DNA of 32,718 nucleotides from an uncultured Eubacteriales bacterium (GCA_902765305.1 CACWZI010000063.1:1-32718), one strand, 5' to 3'; positions 16,403-24,244 are shown, counted from the stretch's first letter. The notes: generated by a model not told the origin, from the letters alone. A program made the numbers and translations.

Positions 16403-17542
16403 TTATTGTAAATTCTGATTTGGCGTTTCCTCCGTCACCCAGAAGCCCGCCTCGCCCTCGCCGGGCAGCCACTGGCAGTTCTCCAGGCCCGCAGGAGGCT
16501 CGGGAGTGCGGCGGGCGGGCAGGGCGTGGCGTATGGCGGTGATCCTCCCGCCGTCGGCCTTCAGCCCCACGAGGCTATTCCCGTAGCCGGAGCCGTCCGG
16601 CATGGGCCAGGCGACGTAGGTGAAGCCATCGTCCGGGGCGTCGGCCGCCGAGGCCTGGGTGGCGAACAGGCGACGCAGGGCTTCGGCGATGCCGGGCCAG
16701 GGTACGGTGATGTCCAGCCCCAGCTGCTTTGCGGCGGTGACGGGATCGGTTGGCAGCGCCGCAGGCTCGGGCGCCGTTCCGACCATGCCGGCATCAGGTT
16801 CGACTTGGGCGCTCCCTGCTTCAGGCGCAGCCTGTGGAACTTCGGCTTCCTGCTCAGACTGCGCCGGTGCGCTTTGATGTGCCTCTGCCCTGTCGCCCCG
16901 GCCGGCCAGGCGGCGCAGACGCGCGCGGGTCATGGTATAGATACGCACGTCGCCGCGCGTCTCTTCGTCGCCGTCCCCTGCCCCATCGACCGGCATCGCC
17001 CGGGACGCGGAATCGTCAGGTGAACTCCAGATTGGCGTCTGAACGTCCGGCGAATCGTCAACCGGCGCTTCGAAATGGGCAGGCGCCGGCTCCGGTTCGG
17101 GCAGATCAGCCGCGGGGGCGGCGTCGGTCGCCCCCGCGGCGAACAGCGCGCAGGCCACGCGCTCAAGGGCGCGGGCGTCCACCGTCCGGGAGCCCTCCAC
17201 ATTGCCGGTCAGCGCCAGCGCGCAGGGCCCGCCCGTGGCGACGACGGCGATCCAGGGATAGGCCTCCAGGGGCCGGCCGTCGATGCTGCGGGGATCGAAC
17301 TGCCACGCCAGCGCCAGCTGGCCCCGCCGATCGCGGTTCAGCGGCCCGATGGGCGCGGCATAGTATACGCCGTTCTGCTGCCCCACCAGGGCCGCAGCCA
17401 GCTCGCCCACCCCCTGAGGCGCGGTGATGATGAAGTACATGCTGCCCGTCAGCGTCCGCCGTTCCAACCGAACGTGACCGCCGTAGCCCGGCATGACCGC
17501 CCGAAGCATGATAAACGCCCGCCGGTATTCGTTTCGAATCAT
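16403..17542 (-). CDS. Unrecognised two-domain protein with acidic Ala/Pro linker
   Basis: 379 residues; no family recognised. The N-terminal part (about 1-125, [38 protein letters not shown]) looks like a compact globular domain. Residues 130-275 are an Ala/Pro/Glu-rich low-complexity linker with a basic patch ([11 protein letters not shown]). The C-terminal 100 residues ([36 protein letters not shown]) form a second domain. No signal peptide or membrane helix. The start is ATG 17542, because AGGAGG is seven bases upstream; ATG 17548 is too close to it. The last codons (NQNLQ, stop) are partly encoded by a half copy of the CTGATTT palindrome. The gene lies downstream of the S24 regulator, across heptamer element D. 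Confidence 0.7.
   Translation of the reverse strand: MIRNEYRRAFIMLRAVMPGYGGHVRLERRTLTGSMYFIITAPQGVGELAAALVGQQNGVYYAAPIGPLNRDRRGQLALAWQFDPRSIDGRPLEAYPWIAVVATGGPCALALTGNVEGSRTVDARALERVACALFAAGATDAAPAADLPEPEPAPAHFEAPVDDSPDVQTPIWSSPDDSASRAMPVDGAGDGDEETRGDVRIYTMTRARLRRLAGRGDRAEAHQSAPAQSEQEAEVPQAAPEAGSAQVEPDAGMVGTAPEPAALPTDPVTAAKQLGLDITVPWPGIAEALRRLFATQASAADAPDDGFTYVAWPMPDGSGYGNSLVGLKADGGRITAIRHALPARRTPEPPAGLENCQWLPGEGEAGFWVTEETPNQNLQ
16410..16422. repeat. CTGATTT palindrome, half copy
   Basis: Aaattctgatttgg, matching one arm of the palindrome family. It encodes the C-terminal NQNL of the unrecognised protein on the minus strand. Confidence 0.5.
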
Positions 17543-17586
17543 GGTCATCCCTCCTGTGTCATGGGTATGCGGGAGGGAAGGGCGTC

Positions 17587-17619
17587 ATTCTGATTTGTCG
17601 TCAGGCGGCAAATCAGAAT
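17587..17619. repeat. CTGATTT palindrome copy 3
   Basis: 14-bp arms (attctgatttgtcg and cggcaaatcagaat, one G-T pair) with a 5-nt loop, in the gap between two minus-strand genes. It directly abuts heptamer element D. Confidence 0.75.
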
Positions 17620-17692
17620 TCAGTATTTAGCATTTAGCATTTAGTGGTTAGTGGAGGCGCCTTAAAAGGGCTCCGCTAACCACTAAATACTC
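17620..17692. repeat. TTAG-heptamer inverted-arm element D
   Basis: The left arm (17623-17655) has units TTAGCAT, TTAGCAT, TTAGTGG, TTAGTGG. The right arm (17671-17690) is the complement of GTATTTAGTGGTTAGCGGAG. The left arm carries two extra heptamers. The centre is a short GGCGCC/GGGCTCC stretch. It lies next to the stop of the S24-like regulator. Confidence 0.7.
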
Positions 17693-17698
17693 AAATCA

Positions 17699-18400
17699 TC
17701 ACAGCCGCCGCGTCAGCGACACGCACCGGCCCAGCACCTTCACGTCCATGATCGTGCCCACCGTGGCGGAAAATTCGTGATCGAAGGCCTGCATCTGTAT
17801 GCGTCCGCCGTCCAGCTTCAGCAGCTTGCGAACCATGCGCTGGCCCTGGTAGTCCACCAGCATCAGCTGGCCGTCCTCGGCCTTGGAAGCGGGCACCACC
17901 AGCAGAAGATCCCCGGCATGGACGCGAAAGCCCCGCAGCATGTCATCCGGGCAGCGGTAATACAGCACCTTGTCCGGCGCGCCGCCCTCGATCTTGCCGT
18001 TCACGATGGGCGTGAGCACGTGGTCGATCACCAGCCCGTCCGGCGACATCACCGGCACCCGCTTCACCACGCCGCCCAGGGCGTCCAGCCAGGCGTCCGA
18101 CGATTCCTCCGCCGCCTTCCTGGCGTTCTCGGCCTGCTCCTGGGCCGAGAGCACATAGGCCCGGGGCTTCGGGCGCAGCTTCACCTCCGGCTCTGCGGCC
18201 ACCTCCAGCTCCGTGGATACCGGGTTGGCCACCCCCAGCACCTTCAGTATGCGCTGGGCCTGTTCGTCCGAGACGATCTTTCGCCCGGACTCCACGTCCT
18301 TGATAAAGCTCTCCGCCAGGCCGCACTTCCTGCCCAGCGCCTTCTCCGTCATCTTGGCCTTGATCCTGGCCTTCTGTATGGTATCGCCCAATCGGCTCAT
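17699..18400 (-). CDS. XRE-type regulator with Ser-less S24/LexA-like domain
   Basis: A 233-residue repressor-like protein. Residues 3-57 are a Cro/CI-type HTH (KARIKAKMTEKALGRKCGLA). Residues 115-230 resemble the S24 peptidase domain of LexA and CI. The position of the catalytic serine reads PDDMLRGFRVHAGD, with Asp153 where Ser is expected, while the lysine is kept (RMVRKLL, Lys192). It therefore probably cannot cleave itself and may bind a partner or ligand instead. ATG 18400 has GGAGG eight bases upstream. It begins 21 bases after the PIN toxin stop, so it is probably the third gene of the toxin-antitoxin operon. Confidence 0.8.
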   Translation of the reverse strand: MSRLGDTIQKARIKAKMTEKALGRKCGLAESFIKDVESGRKIVSDEQAQRILKVLGVANPVSTELEVAAEPEVKLRPKPRAYVLSAQEQAENARKAAEESSDAWLDALGGVVKRVPVMSPDGLVIDHVLTPIVNGKIEGGAPDKVLYYRCPDDMLRGFRVHAGDLLLVVPASKAEDGQLMLVDYQGQRMVRKLLKLDGGRIQMQAFDHEFSATVGTIMDVKVLGRCVSLTRRL

Positions 18401-18421
18401 TTGATTGTCCTCCAAAACAGA

Positions 18422-18832
18422 TCAGTATTCCCCCAGGATGTCGAGCATTTCCCGAGGTGTCACAATATAGGTGCGCATCGGGAAGTGCTTCAGGTTTCCC
18501 GTCACCAGATACGCATCCTCCTCCCTGCGCTTCTCCATGAGCACCGCATAGAAGACAACGTCCTTCGGATCAGGAACTTCATCGTCGATCATCCCGACAT
18601 CCGCATACACAGCGCGCCGTTTCAAATCGTCCATAAAGACCTGCACGGCACGCTTGTCGAATCGAAACTTGGGTCGCTTCAAGACATCTTCATATTCCGC
18701 TATGATGCCGTCGTTCAATATGGGAATGATATCCCCCATCAAGGCCTCCGCAAGAACCCGTCCGGGAACAGATTCGGTTTTGACCAGCGTAGAAACCAGA
18801 ACATTCGTGTCCAATACAGCATAGTATCTCAT
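18422..18832 (-). CDS. PIN-domain toxin of a toxin-antitoxin pair
   Basis: A 136-residue putative ribonuclease toxin of the PIN superfamily. Acidic active-site residues are visible: Asp8 in AVLDTNVLVS, Glu46 in IIAEYEDVL, Asp88/Asp91 in PDPKDVVFY, and the C-terminal EEDAYLVTGNLKHF typical of the family, where Asn113 replaces the more usual Asp. Its ATG overlaps the antitoxin stop by ATGA, so the two are coupled. PIN toxins cut tRNA or mRNA when the antitoxin is lost; the target here is unknown. Confidence 0.88.
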   Translation of the reverse strand: MRYYAVLDTNVLVSTLVKTESVPGRVLAEALMGDIIPILNDGIIAEYEDVLKRPKFRFDKRAVQVFMDDLKRRAVYADVGMIDDEVPDPKDVVFYAVLMEKRREEDAYLVTGNLKHFPMRTYIVTPREMLDILGEY

Positions 18833-19137
18833 CGCTCAACCGCCATTCGTTCTGCTCTGGATGCATCGATCTCAGCATTGATCTCGTCCAGGGTCAGTTC
18901 CGACACACCGTTGCGCTGTGACGACTCGCCGATTGCCAGCATGGCCCGGTAGCCCCGCTCCGCCTTATAAGGCGCCTGGGGCAAGGTCATTCTGAAGGGT
19001 ATTCCATTTTCCAGAACCGCCCGCTTCAAAAACATACGGACTGCCGTTGAGGTATCGATACCCAACCCCTCGAACACGCGCGCAGCCTCATCCTTCAATG
19101 AATCATCTATTCGCACCTGCAAAAGCGTTGTTGCCAT
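18829..19137 (-). CDS. RelB/DinJ-type antitoxin
   Basis: A 102-residue antitoxin. The N-terminal half (TLLQVRIDDSLKDEAARVFE, IDTSTAVRMFLKRAVLE) is a ribbon-helix-helix DNA-binding domain of the RelB/DinJ class. The C-terminal half (LTLDEINAEIDASRAERM) should wrap and block the toxin. The start is ATG 19137, with AGGAGG eight bases upstream. RelB/DinJ proteins are best known with RelE or YafQ toxins; here the partner is a PIN protein. It is expected to repress its own promoter at 19164-19192. Confidence 0.88.
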   Translation of the reverse strand: MATTLLQVRIDDSLKDEAARVFEGLGIDTSTAVRMFLKRAVLENGIPFRMTLPQAPYKAERGYRAMLAIGESSQRNGVSELTLDEINAEIDASRAERMAVER

Positions 19138-19163
19138 TCGCCCACCTCCTTTTTTGTAATTCA

Positions 19164-19192
19164 ATTATATTACATTGTCATTCAAAAAGCAA
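19164..19192 (-). promoter_or_regulatory. Sigma-A promoter for the toxin-antitoxin operon
   Basis: TTGCTT (19192-19187), 17-bp spacer, TATAAT (19169-19164) on the minus strand, about 27 bases before the antitoxin ATG. Confidence 0.68.
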
Positions 19193-19215
19193 GTAAATAA
19201 GCATCGAATGCACCA

Positions 19216-20136
19216 TCATTTTTTCAGCTTTTCCAGCCACCAGGTAAACCGCGCTTCCGGCTCTGCCTCGAACAGCATATCCTCGCCCGTGCGGGGATGG
19301 ACAAAGCCCAGCCGGAAGGCGTGCAGCAGCTGGCCGCCCTCCACCGGGTATGGGGATTTCTTCGGCCCGTACACCGGGTCGCCCAGCACCGGGTGGCCGA
19401 TGGAGGCCATGTGCACGCGGATCTGGTGGGTGCGCCCGGTGGTCAGCCGCGCCTCGATCAGCGTGGCGCCACGCAGCGGCTCCAGCGCCGTCCAGTGGGT
19501 GGTCGCCTCGCGCCCGCCGGGCACGATGGCCATGCGCTTGCGGTCGGTGGGATGCCGCCCGATGGGGCCCTCCACGGTGCCTTCATCCTCGCGGAAGCCG
19601 CCGATCACGATGGCCCGGTAGGCCCGCTTCACCGTGTGAGCCCTTATCTGATCGGACAGGGAGACATGGGCAAAGTCGTTCTTGGCCACCAGCAGCAGCC
19701 CAGAGGTATCCTTGTCGATGCGGTGGACGATGCCGGGACGGATCTCGCCGCCGATGCCGGACAGGTTGTCCAGGTGCTTCAGCAGCGCGTTCACCAGCGT
19801 GCCGCGCTCGTTGCCCGCCGCCGGGTGCACCACCATGCCCGAGGGCTTGAACACCACCGCCAGGTCGTCGTCCTGATAGAGTATGTCCAGGTCGATGTCC
19901 TCGGCCTCCACGGCCACCGGGGCCGCCGGGGGCACCTCCACCCGCAGGGCCATGCCCGCCTTCAGCCTGAAGCCGGCCTTGGTCTGGGTCGTGCCGTCCA
20001 CGAGGACGCTGCCCTGTTTGATCAGCGTCCCGGCCCGGGAGCGTGTGACTCCCGCCAGCTCCGCGGCGATCACATCCAGTCGCTCCCCCTCCCGGTCTGT
20101 TTCAACCATGGCGGTGTAAACGAGGCTATTTTCCAT
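19216..20136 (-). CDS. rluD: 23S rRNA pseudouridine synthase, RluA/RluD family
   Basis: A 306-residue enzyme that turns uridines of 23S rRNA into pseudouridine. An S4 RNA-binding domain covers about 15-75 (ERLDVIAAELAGVTRSRA). The catalytic domain has GIVHRIDKDTSGLL with the catalytic Asp141, then GRTHQIRVHMASIGHPVLGD. Length is normal. ATG 20136 overlaps the 3' end of lspA, and lspA-rluD is a classic operon in Bacillota. The exact uridine targets are not shown by sequence, so the symbol follows the genomic context. Confidence 0.94.
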   Translation of the reverse strand: MENSLVYTAMVETDREGERLDVIAAELAGVTRSRAGTLIKQGSVLVDGTTQTKAGFRLKAGMALRVEVPPAAPVAVEAEDIDLDILYQDDDLAVVFKPSGMVVHPAAGNERGTLVNALLKHLDNLSGIGGEIRPGIVHRIDKDTSGLLLVAKNDFAHVSLSDQIRAHTVKRAYRAIVIGGFREDEGTVEGPIGRHPTDRKRMAIVPGGREATTHWTALEPLRGATLIEARLTTGRTHQIRVHMASIGHPVLGDPVYGPKKSPYPVEGGQLLHAFRLGFVHPRTGEDMLFEAEPEARFTWWLEKLKK

Positions 20137-20587
20137 TTTTCTCCTCCCGCAGGGCGCTCAGCAGCACCAGCCCCGCGCCCACGCAGATGCACACGTCGGC
20201 CACGTTGAACACGGCGAAGCGCACAAATGCCAGCTCGATGAAGTCGGAAACGCTCCCCGTTGTCAGCCTGTCATACAGGTTGCCCAGTCCGCCCCCGGCG
20301 ATCAGCCATAGGCCGGTCCGCACAAGCGTCGGGGCATCGGGATGGCGCACCAGCCAGATCACCAGCCCCGCGATCAGCGCCGCAGTGAACAGCGCCAGCG
20401 CGAGTCCCTGCCCCGAAAGCATCGAAAAGGCGATGCCCCGGTTCTCAACAGGCCGCAGATTCAGAACGCCCGGTATCACCGCGCCGCCCCGGGGACAAAA
20501 CCGCGCCACCAGCACCTTCGTCAGCCGGTCCGCCAGCGCCGCCGCCAGCGCGATCCACCAACCACGGATGCCTTGCCTGATTTGCAT
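20126..20587 (-). CDS. lspA: Lipoprotein signal peptidase (signal peptidase II)
   Basis: An inner-membrane aspartyl protease that removes signal peptides from prolipoproteins. The 153 residues contain four membrane helices. The catalytic aspartates are in GGLGNLYDRL and in FAVFNVADVCI; the conserved N-R-G of NRGIAFSML is also present. The start is ATG 20587 (MQIRQGIRGWW), because GGAGG lies six bases upstream; longer upstream frames are not supported. It is first in the lspA-rluD operon. Confidence 0.95.
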   Translation of the reverse strand: MQIRQGIRGWWIALAAALADRLTKVLVARFCPRGGAVIPGVLNLRPVENRGIAFSMLSGQGLALALFTAALIAGLVIWLVRHPDAPTLVRTGLWLIAGGGLGNLYDRLTTGSVSDFIELAFVRFAVFNVADVCICVGAGLVLLSALREEKNGK

Positions 20588-20629
20588 GAATTTCCTCCAA
20601 ACGTTGGGTCCTGTCAGAACACGGATAAC

Positions 20630-20660
20630 TTCTGATTTATCGGAGAGCGACAAATCAGAA
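20630..20660. repeat. CTGATTT palindrome copy 4, supplies PBP4B-like stop
   Basis: 13-bp arms (ttctgatttatcg and cgacaaatcagaa, one mismatch) with a 5-nt loop. The stop TGA of the upstream minus-strand gene (20657-20655) lies in the arm, so that protein ends GKF. Confidence 0.75.
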
Positions 20661-22589
20661 TTTCCCCAACCATTCCTCCGCCAATGCGACGTATTCATCG
20701 TTCCCTGCCGCTTCGGCCCGGGCCTTCAGCAGCTCGAACTTGCTCACGGCGTTTTGCACATAGGGATGATCAGAGTCTGCGTCCTCAGGGATCTTCCCCA
20801 GGCTCTCCACGGCCATGTCGGCCAGCAGGTCCAGCAGCTGGGCGGAGACGTCGCCCTCAGCGTCCATGCCGATGGAAAGCAGCTGGGGCACGAAGCCCAG
20901 GGTCGACGCAGTGAAGCATCCGCTGGCGAAGCTGTTCAACGCGCTGGCGCTCAGCACCGGGGAATTGATCTTGTTCGTCAGGTAGACCACCACCAGCTCG
21001 CGGCTGGGATCGATCATCACCAGCGTTCCGGTCCAGCCCTGGTGGCCGACGGTGCCCGGCGCAGCCTGGGTGCCGTAGTACCAGGGGCGCTGCTGATCCC
21101 CCTGGCGCCACCAGCCCAGGCCCCACTGGCCGAAGTCAAGTGCCTTCGGCGCGGTGAAGACGTCCATCACATTCCGGGAAAACAGCCGGCAATCGCCGTA
21201 ACCCCCGGTGAGCATGGCGCTGGCCAGCTTCGCCAGGTCCGTGGCGCTGGCGAACAGGCCCGCATGACCGGAGACCCCCTCCATGCAGTACCAGGCCCGC
21301 TCGTCGTGCACCTGGCCCTGGAGGGTTTCGGTGCGTATGCCAGGGAAGGAGACGTTGTTGTCCCGGGTGTTGCCGTTCAGCTCGGTGGCTGCGCAATCCT
21401 CGGGGGCAAAGCCGTTCTCCAGGGGCAGGAAGCCGATGTGCTCAAGGCCCAGTGGGCCATAGATATTCTGCTTCAGGTATTCATCCAGCCGCTGACCGGT
21501 GACCCGCTCCACGATGAACGCCGCCAGCATGTAGTCGGCGTCGGAATAGAGTGTGCGGCTGTGGGGCGGATACATCAGAGGCGTTTTGAAGAGCGCCTTC
21601 AGCGTAGCCTCGCGACCCACGGCGTAAATCACGTTCGACCCCGGCAATCCCCGCTGCTGGGCCGCAAAATCGAAGTTCGGATCGTTGTAGTTGGGCGTGC
21701 TCGGGAAGCCCGCCTCGTGGCACAGCAGGTCCCGCAGGGTGATGCTGCGCTTCCAGGCCTTCTGGGTCGCAAGGTCCGGCGGGTCATCCACCCCGGCATA
21801 GGCCAGGTCCATCGTATCCTCGGCAAAGGCGTCGCCCAGGATCTCCACCACGGGGGTATACAGATCCAGCTGCCCCTCTGTCACCAGCTTCTGGATGGCG
21901 TAGCCGGCGGCGAACATCTTGGTCACGCTGGCCAGGTCGTACATCGTCCCGGCAGTTACGGGAGCGGCGTCGTTGTTCTTCGAGCCGTCTGGATTATAGC
22001 TGTTCACCCGTCCCCAGGATTGCTGCGCCACCAGCCTGCCGTTTTTGACCACCGCCAGCTGGGCGCTGGTGAAGCCGTGGGCCACGTCGGATTCGATGAT
22101 GTCGTCGATCAGCCTCAGCGTCTCGGGGTCGATGCCTTCTGCCCCGGCGTCCCCGGCCAGCACGACGGGAAAGGCAATGTAGACGGTGACCGCCTTCTCG
22201 ATGCCCCCGGGCCGCAGGTTGGTGACCTGCAGCGTGTTCACGCCGTCCACCGCCGCCGCGGAGATGTCCACCGACCAGAGGCCTGCACCGACGCCCGACG
22301 TGTCGCATTTCACGCCGTTGACATACAGGTTGAAGCCGGTCACGCCCTCGGCCACGTCCAGATAAATCGTCCCCTGGCCGTGGTAGAAGCGAAAGCTGAA
22401 CATGCTGTTCATGGCAAGGGTATCGTCCAGATAGCCCTTCCAGTCCGGAAACTGGACGGTGTACTGCCAACCCGCTTCGGGCAGGGCGTCCAGCGGCACA
22501 AGGGCCGGGGTGGCAGTGCCACCTTCCGCATTGGCCATCCCTGTAAGCAGCATCAACAGCGCCAGGCAGGAGCAAAGGATCTTCTTCAT
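20655..22589 (-). CDS. Exported PBP4B-like serine hydrolase (class C beta-lactamase fold)
   Basis: A 644-residue secreted protein. Residues 1-21 are a signal peptide (MKKILCSCLALLMLL, GMANA). Residues 30-145 form an all-beta N-terminal domain. The rest is a beta-lactamase/D-Ala-D-Ala carboxypeptidase fold with SVTK (Ser221, Lys224), YSD at 348-350 in place of YxN, and HQG at 516-518. The layout matches PBP4B (YfeW-like) proteins, which act on peptidoglycan peptides; esterase activity is also possible. ATG 22589 was chosen for its signal peptide, though GGAG is 12 bases away; ATG 22607 is an alternative. A lone TATAAT sits at 22658-22653 without a good -35. The stop comes from a repeat. Confidence 0.88.
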   Translation of the reverse strand: MKKILCSCLALLMLLTGMANAEGGTATPALVPLDALPEAGWQYTVQFPDWKGYLDDTLAMNSMFSFRFYHGQGTIYLDVAEGVTGFNLYVNGVKCDTSGVGAGLWSVDISAAAVDGVNTLQVTNLRPGGIEKAVTVYIAFPVVLAGDAGAEGIDPETLRLIDDIIESDVAHGFTSAQLAVVKNGRLVAQQSWGRVNSYNPDGSKNNDAAPVTAGTMYDLASVTKMFAAGYAIQKLVTEGQLDLYTPVVEILGDAFAEDTMDLAYAGVDDPPDLATQKAWKRSITLRDLLCHEAGFPSTPNYNDPNFDFAAQQRGLPGSNVIYAVGREATLKALFKTPLMYPPHSRTLYSDADYMLAAFIVERVTGQRLDEYLKQNIYGPLGLEHIGFLPLENGFAPEDCAATELNGNTRDNNVSFPGIRTETLQGQVHDERAWYCMEGVSGHAGLFASATDLAKLASAMLTGGYGDCRLFSRNVMDVFTAPKALDFGQWGLGWWRQGDQQRPWYYGTQAAPGTVGHQGWTGTLVMIDPSRELVVVYLTNKINSPVLSASALNSFASGCFTASTLGFVPQLLSIGMDAEGDVSAQLLDLLADMAVESLGKIPEDADSDHPYVQNAVSKFELLKARAEAAGNDEYVALAEEWLGKF

Positions 22590-22783
22590 AATGATGATGA
22601 ACTCCATTTTCAAGGATTATTGCGTCACGGGCGAGAGCCGAACCGAGCCGCAATTATAGCTTATCACAATTTTCCCCCACTGGCAAGGGCTGATGCAATG
22701 CGGAAGATTATGGTTCGCGTGAATTCCGGTTTCGCTCTCCATTGGATCGAAGGTGCCCTTTCTGCCCTGGCTGCATTTTTTTC

Positions 22784-22812
22784 TTGCCTGTATGGAGCAT
22801 TTATGTTAATAT
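22784..22812 (+). promoter_or_regulatory. Promoter for the symporter-hydrolase-cupin operon
   Basis: TTGCCT (22784-22789), 17-bp spacer, TAATAT (22807-22812), with TG one base before the -10 (extended -10). It lies 45 bases before ATG 22857. Confidence 0.55.
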
Positions 22813-22856
22813 TATGGCATACCCGGTAAATGGTACATCAGGGGGAGGAGACTTTC

Positions 22857-24224
22857 ATGACGCAAACAAAGAAGCTCTCAACCGGCAAGGTGTGGTGCTT
22901 TGCGGTGGGCCAGTTCGGCTGGTCGGTGCTGGCGGCGCTGATCTCCAGCTGGCTGGTGAACTACTACCAGCCCGACCTGGCCACCCAGCAGGCGGGCCAG
23001 CCCATATTCATTCCCCAGGGGCTGGCGATACTGGGGGTGCTGACGGTGCTGGGGGCCATCACGGCCTTCGGGCGCATATTCGACGCCATCACCGACCCGC
23101 TGATCGCGTCGCTGTCGGACCGCTGCAAGTCGAAGGACGGGCGGCGCATACCGTTCATGCGAGCGGCGGCGGTGCCCTTTGCGCTGAGCTGCATACTCAC
23201 GTTCTGGTCCCCTGTGAACGGCGTAAGCTGGGTGAACGCCGCCTTCCTGTTTTTGATGCTGATGCTTTTCTATCTCTTCATGACGATGTACTGCACGCCC
23301 TACAACGCGCTCATCCCGGAGCTGGGCAGCAACCAGCAGACCCGCATGGCCATCTCAACGTCCATATCCTTCACTTACATCGCCGGCATGGCCATGGCCT
23401 ACCTGGCCCCGGTGATCTGGAGCGCGCTGCAGGGCGCGGGCCTGGAGCGGGTGACAGCCATCCGGGTGACCTTCACCGGCATGTCGCTGATCGGCATGGT
23501 CTGCATGTTCGTGCCGGTGTTCACGATCCGGGAGAAGGACTACGTCGTGGCCGTGCCCAGTGAATCCACCGCGCTGAAATCCCTGGGCGCCACCTTCCGC
23601 AACCGGGATTTCCGGGTGTTCGTGGCCTCGGACATCGCCTATTTCCTGGGCATCACCATGTTCCAGACGGCGCTGCCCTTCTTCGTCACCTCGCTACTGA
23701 AGCTCGACGAGGGCATGAGCACGGTGTACTTCGTGCTGATGACCGCGCTGTCGGTGCTGTTCTACGTGCCCGTGAACCGGCTGACGCCGAAATTCGGCAA
23801 GAAGAAGCTGATACTGTTCGCCTTTGTCGTATTTACGATCAGCTTCGTCTACACCGCCTTCTTCGGCAGTGCGCTGCCCATCCCGCCGGCGGTGCAGGGC
23901 TACATCCTCTGCGTGGTGGCGGCCCCGGCCATGGCCATATTCGGCATACTGCCCCAGGCCGTGGTGGCGGACATCGCCGAGTGCGACGCTCTGGAGACCG
24001 GCGAGAACCGCAGCGGCATGTTCTATGCCGCCCGCACCTTCGCCTTCAAGCTGGGCCAGTCCATCGCCATGCTGCTGGTGACCGCCTTCGCCACCATCGG
24101 CCAGGAGACCGGCGCCGGCTACCGCATCACCGCCGTCGCCGCAGCCGCGGTCTGTGTGCTGGGCGGCGCGCTGTTCATGGTGTATAATGAGAAGCGGGTA
24201 TACGCAAAAATAATGAGGAATTAG
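22857..24224 (+). CDS. GPH-family sugar:cation symporter (MFS)
   Basis: A 455-residue membrane transporter of the glycoside-pentoside-hexuronide family, expected to bring in small glycosides with Na+ or H+. About twelve hydrophobic segments are visible (for example VLAALISSWLVNYY, AAFLFLMLMLFYLFMTMY, AVAAAAVCVLGGALFMVY). The loop with DAITDPLIASLSDRCKSKDGRR (residues about 80-101) and the NALIPEL motif are family signatures. ATG 22857 has GGGAGGAG eight bases upstream. The last codons (MRN, TAG) fall in a TTAG-heptamer run. The substrate is unknown; the nearby GH27 and GH127 genes suggest plant oligosaccharides. Confidence 0.9.
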   Translation: MTQTKKLSTGKVWCFAVGQFGWSVLAALISSWLVNYYQPDLATQQAGQPIFIPQGLAILGVLTVLGAITAFGRIFDAITDPLIASLSDRCKSKDGRRIPFMRAAAVPFALSCILTFWSPVNGVSWVNAAFLFLMLMLFYLFMTMYCTPYNALIPELGSNQQTRMAISTSISFTYIAGMAMAYLAPVIWSALQGAGLERVTAIRVTFTGMSLIGMVCMFVPVFTIREKDYVVAVPSESTALKSLGATFRNRDFRVFVASDIAYFLGITMFQTALPFFVTSLLKLDEGMSTVYFVLMTALSVLFYVPVNRLTPKFGKKKLILFAFVVFTISFVYTAFFGSALPIPPAVQGYILCVVAAPAMAIFGILPQAVVADIAECDALETGENRSGMFYAARTFAFKLGQSIAMLLVTAFATIGQETGAGYRITAVAAAAVCVLGGALFMVYNEKRVYAKIMRN

Positions 24225-24244
24225 AAATGAGGAATGAGGAATTG
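24213..24244. repeat. Single TTAG-heptamer arm over the symporter stop
   Basis: Units TGAGGAA, TTAGAAA, TGAGGAA, TGAGGAA in tandem. The symporter stop TAG (24222-24224) is part of a unit. No partner arm is nearby. Confidence 0.55.

Noticed and set aside
16318-16472. Upstream extension of glyS to ATG 16472
   Set aside because: It would lie inside the 3' end of the preceding gene, has no ribosome binding site, and adds a non-family N-terminus.
1769-17692. Heptamer elements as CRISPR arrays
   Set aside because: There are no regular spacers, the units are only 7 nt, and no cas genes are nearby.
22653-22658. TATAAT as a full promoter of the PBP4B-like gene
   Set aside because: No acceptable -35 hexamer at 16-18 bp and no extended -10; kept only as a note in the gene entry.
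20187-22829. Very long open frame on the plus strand opposite lspA and the PBP4B-like gene
   Set aside because: The minus-strand genes have clear catalytic motifs, starts and ribosome binding sites. The long opposite frame is a by-product of high G+C codon use.
22742-23563. 273-codon frame overlapping the GPH symporter start
   Set aside because: It is another frame of the symporter gene without a ribosome binding site or recognisable product.
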